From contig JAHIOQ010000128.1 of the NCBI GenBank assembly GCA_018895275.1, positions 1 to 34,327 on the forward strand: a stretch of 34,327 nt of DNA. The letters run 5' to 3'. The stretch comes from Candidatus Omnitrophota bacterium. GTDB taxonomy: Bacteria > Omnitrophota > Gorgyraeia > B26-G9. Below the pieces are notes generated by a model. It did not search any database. It had not been told where the DNA came from and saw nothing but the letters and a program-made list of their open reading frames with translations. Positions 31,675-34,327 of the stretch are shown here, piece by piece (position 1 is the first letter of the stretch; the number at the start of each line of letters is the position of its first letter). The translations under genes were made by a program, and so were the position numbers.

Positions 31675-32610
31675 CTATCCCAAAACTTTCGAAATATCCT
31701 GACTTTTTCTCCACCATTTGTCAAACGGTGGGAAGTTTGTAGTTCTTTTGACTTCGCTATATTGTCCTCTTGCAATAGTATCTGTTGACGGCATATTGTA
31801 ACATAGGTTCTCTGAAATAATCCATCTATCATGGATGTCAGAACTCAATTTTTTATCAGTTATACCTCTTATTTCAAACTTCACGCCATTCGTTTTGAAT
31901 TCTTTATTTAAATCATTATACAACGAGGTGAATTTATTATCTGCTTTTTCCGGTAACATCAAAATTCTAATCTTTTTTACTTTATCCGTACTAAGTAATT
32001 CAGACAACCAATCTAACCCCGCCTTTGAAAAATATTTATCTATCCAATAAATATATTTTTCGCAGGAATTAATTATATCTTTAACTACCTTTTTATTTGA
32101 AAATGGTTTTTCTGGAAGTAACAATTTAGCCTCTGATTGCCTATTAATAACTTCAAAAATTGTTCTTATTTTCCTGTCATGTGATTGAACCGTATCTTCT
32201 AATTGATTCAATTTGTTCAGTATTCCTTTATTTGCGGAAACTAATTTTCTTATATCGACAAAGACCCGCATTATACCGATATTTACCTGTATCGCCCTTT
32301 CGCTGTTTAATACCGATGAAAGCATGGCTACACCCTGCTCGGTGAAAGCATAAGGCAAATATTTTCTATGACGCCCGCGACCGGGTTCTATGGTCACAAA
32401 TTGTGACCTTAAAGATTTGTTTTCTTCTTTAGTAAGTTGAAACATGAAATCACAGGGAAACCGTTTAAGATTGCGTTTTACTGCTTGATTGAACACTTTT
32501 GTTTCTGCCCCATAAAGTTCAGCAAGGTCTTTATCTAACATTACATTCAGATCCCTGATCAAAAATATCTTTTTCTCAATAATATCTTGTCTGATAACAA
32601 TATTTGCCAT
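31675..32610 (-). CDS. ORF6N-domain protein with PLD-like C-terminus
   Basis: A 311-residue protein. The N-terminal ORF6N domain (about 15-105: LIRDLNVMLDKDLAELYG, LKRFPCDFMFQLT, HRKYLPYAFTEQGVAMLSSV) is a DNA-binding module of phage and mobile elements. A coiled linker leads to a C-terminal part (about 170-311) with IHDRWIIS, a motif like the half-site of phospholipase-D-type nucleases with His-Asp-Arg, and a predicted alpha/beta core (KIRILMLPEKAD). It may be an element-borne regulator with nuclease-like function; catalysis is unproven. It starts 2 bases after the methylase stop and is flanked by a duplicated methylase tail. Confidence 0.82.
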   Translation of the reverse strand: MANIVIRQDIIEKKIFLIRDLNVMLDKDLAELYGAETKVFNQAVKRNLKRFPCDFMFQLTKEENKSLRSQFVTIEPGRGRHRKYLPYAFTEQGVAMLSSVLNSERAIQVNIGIMRVFVDIRKLVSANKGILNKLNQLEDTVQSHDRKIRTIFEVINRQSEAKLLLPEKPFSNKKVVKDIINSCEKYIYWIDKYFSKAGLDWLSELLSTDKVKKIRILMLPEKADNKFTSLYNDLNKEFKTNGVKFEIRGITDKKLSSDIHDRWIISENLCYNMPSTDTIARGQYSEVKRTTNFPPFDKWWRKSQDISKVLG

Positions 32611-32612
32611 AT

Positions 32613-34327
32613 TTATCTCTCATTCCCTTCCACAATCTTTATTTCCTCATCCGTTAAGTTGTAAAGCTTATAAACCATCTGGTCAATTTGTTTTTCGTAT
32701 TCTTTGACTTCTTCCTTTTTTGCGGGATTTTCTAAATAATCGCTGGATTTGGTAATTGCCAATATTTTATCAACGATTTCAATAAATGGTTTTTGATTTT
32801 CTATAGAAATGTCGGGAATTAATATTTTGCCTATATAATAATTATCAAAATGCATCGTTCTAATCGCACAGCAATAAATAAACTTGTAGGTATACCAACT
32901 GATAAATTTACAATTTAAAAGTCCTAAAATATATCTGATGTCATAATTGTTATCATTTATTATAGTATTCTGAACTGTGTCTAATCCGAATGTTTCACCA
33001 TTTAAATCTAGACATGAAGCAATTAAAATATGAGGATTAGGATTTTGGATATGGGCAATTAAATCCTGAGAGATGATTTTGGGTTGTCTCATAAAAGCAA
33101 CTTTTTGTTTTTGATTCTCAAAATCTTCTTTTGCAAGATAACCCTTAATCCCCCTACAGCAATAACGAGAAATATTTATCCCCCCGATAACAGGATAATT
33201 GCCTTTATCTTTTAGAAATTCTTGTAATCCAACTCCTCTTTTTGTCTCAGAAATACTTCCTAATGGAATCAAGCTTCCGTTTCTTAACTTTTTTAAAATA
33301 CTCAATTCAAATTCGCTGACATCACAAATCCATGCCTTAATGCCCAAAGGAATATCGTTTGAGATCACAGTAGAACTAACAAATTCATTGTTTAAGAATT
33401 TACGAGCTAAATAACTGTTCTTTTTTATTATGTGTCCATACAAAAAAACTACCTGTTCTAATTTGACATTTTCAAAAGCTTTTTCTACATCAACTAAAAT
33501 AGGGACATTCCCAAGCATTGACTCAACCAAACTAAACCATCTTTCAGAGTAAAGTAAAGATTTGGGAACAATAAAGGAAAGTATTCCGTTAGTAGTGATC
33601 AAATAATTTTTCCCAAAATCTATAAAAATAGCTGCACTATTTAAATTATTTGTATCTTTAAGTTTTAGTTTTATATTACTAAGTTCTTCTTTGGGAATAT
33701 TTGCTCCATACGGTGGGTTGGCAATCACAATATCAAATCCGCCTTTTTCAAACACATCTGCAAAGTGAAGCTTCCAGAGAAAGAATGGTTTTGTGTTTGA
33801 TTTTTTGAATTTTTCTATTTTTTTTAGCTCGGAGATTTTATTTTGTTCTTTAAGCGTGGCTTCAATCAAATCCCACCCAATTTTTTCAATCTGGGTTTTA
33901 ATTTTACCCTTTATTTCTTTCTCATTGGTTTCAAAAAATTCCTTGTGAAGCCGCTTCAACATCTCTCTTTTTTGTTTTGCCTCATTTTGGGCGTCAAAAA
34001 GTCCGGCGGCTTCCTCAGTTTTATTGTCCTGCTTGTTTAAACCCTTCAATTGTTTATCAAGTTTTCTTAACTCTTCATTTAATCCTGCCCGCTTAATTTT
34101 TGTAAGTTTATTTTTCGCGTGAAGGTCTAAGTACTCTTTTTGCAATTCTGACTGTTTCTGTTTTATTGATTCAATAAGTTTCTGTTTATCAAAATCAACA
34201 CTGGCAATAAGTTTTTCATCAAAAAGTTTTACACCTTCATATTCTTCAAGCAGGCTATTCCCCTGCATAATCTTAAAATCAAGATTCGGAAGTGGTTCAA
34301 TGCCCCAGTTTTCTTTCGTTTTATCAA
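32613..34327 (-). CDS. Eco57I-class (type IIG-like) methylase, 5' end off window
   Basis: At least 570 residues are visible; the frame continues past 34327 without a start, since KENWGIEPLPNLDFKIMQGN precedes the first ATG (34268). The DNA methylase motif IV FDIVIANPPYGA is central, after a coiled-coil stretch, and the C-terminal third (IPLGSISETKRGVGLQEF onward) resembles the TaqI/Eco57I target-recognition domain. Such proteins modify adenines and often carry an N-terminal nuclease, here outside the window; BREX PglX is a related alternative. It is the first gene of the visible defence block and directly precedes the ORF6N gene. Confidence 0.85.
   Translation of the reverse strand, partial: DKTKENWGIEPLPNLDFKIMQGNSLLEEYEGVKLFDEKLIASVDFDKQKLIESIKQKQSELQKEYLDLHAKNKLTKIKRAGLNEELRKLDKQLKGLNKQDNKTEEAAGLFDAQNEAKQKREMLKRLHKEFFETNEKEIKGKIKTQIEKIGWDLIEATLKEQNKISELKKIEKFKKSNTKPFFLWKLHFADVFEKGGFDIVIANPPYGANIPKEELSNIKLKLKDTNNLNSAAIFIDFGKNYLITTNGILSFIVPKSLLYSERWFSLVESMLGNVPILVDVEKAFENVKLEQVVFLYGHIIKKNSYLARKFLNNEFVSSTVISNDIPLGIKAWICDVSEFELSILKKLRNGSLIPLGSISETKRGVGLQEFLKDKGNYPVIGGINISRYCCRGIKGYLAKEDFENQKQKVAFMRQPKIISQDLIAHIQNPNPHILIASCLDLNGETFGLDTVQNTIINDNNYDIRYILGLLNCKFISWYTYKFIYCCAIRTMHFDNYYIGKILIPDISIENQKPFIEIVDKILAITKSSDYLENPAKKEEVKEYEKQIDQMVYKLYNLTDEEIKIVEGNER

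Noticed and set aside
1-34327. tRNA, rRNA and CRISPR genes
   Set aside because: No cloverleaf, conserved rRNA stretch or spacer array was recognised by eye on either strand; a covariance search could not be run.

Overview
The window reads as a chromosomal segment of an uncultured Gram-negative (diderm) bacterium. Every recognisable protein gene lies on the minus strand. An outer-membrane beta-barrel ending in Phe, an AsmA-like protein, signal peptides ending in AxA, strong GGAGG ribosome sites and sigma70-type promoters support a diderm. The gene mix and the hairpin-rich intergenic DNA recall Omnitrophota-like candidate phyla, but that placement is inference only, since no rRNA or taxonomic marker is present.

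Region 1 (about 1-14,200) is an ordinary chromosomal backbone of moderate GC. It holds the N-terminus of a membrane sensor, a DUF481 outer-membrane protein, MscS, a receiver-histidine kinase hybrid, LarE, a YihY-type membrane protein, an AsmA-like protein, an FAH-family hydrolase overlapping a HAD phosphatase, and an exported cyclophilin. These are followed by a 53-residue membrane protein, a nitroreductase, a PQ-loop protein, a double-PilZ protein, a peptide deformylase, a UMF1-type transporter and a GT9 glycosyltransferase. The deformylase has lost the first His of its metal motif (QEIDH instead of HEIDH), and what looks like the first 23 codons of an ECF sigma factor overlap its stop codon.

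Region 2 (about 14,200-21,300) is a graveyard of broken accessory genes around three intact ones. The intact genes are two AAA_14/DUF4143 ATPases and a NYN-domain nuclease. Around them are remnants of a MKSS-type ATPase, DinD, an alpha/beta hydrolase, a RelE-like toxin, an excisionase, a zinc-ribbon protein and three copies of the 5' end of one phospholipase-D-like gene. The zinc-ribbon gene is split by a 35-bp hairpin insertion flanked by a 6-bp direct repeat. Two PLD copies share a 180-bp, about 93% identical repeat that ends in a REP-like hairpin. The only plus-strand transcription unit I can support is a small RNA of about 73 nt (19,934-20,006) with a textbook promoter and terminator, convergent with the NYN gene.

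Region 3 (about 21,400-34,327) is an AT-richer defence island read leftwards. In transcription order it contains an Eco57I-class methylase/restriction enzyme (open at the right edge), an ORF6N protein, a leftover methylase tail, DarT and DarG, a truncated XRE regulator, hsdM-hsdS-hsdR, and a translationally coupled DUF6978 plus DUF1828/DUF1829 pair. Between hsdS and hsdR lie a 33-codon stub of an AlbA_2/Schlafen-type gene and four degenerate 22-bp tandem repeats.

Together regions 2 and 3 look like a defence island with repeated turnover: type I restriction, a type IIG-like enzyme and the DarTG ADP-ribosylation system stay intact while older modules decay. The best candidates for something undescribed are the plus-strand small RNA facing the NYN nuclease, the DUF6978-DUF1828/1829 pair, the mobile hairpin in the zinc-ribbon gene, and the repeated start-retaining PLD fragments.
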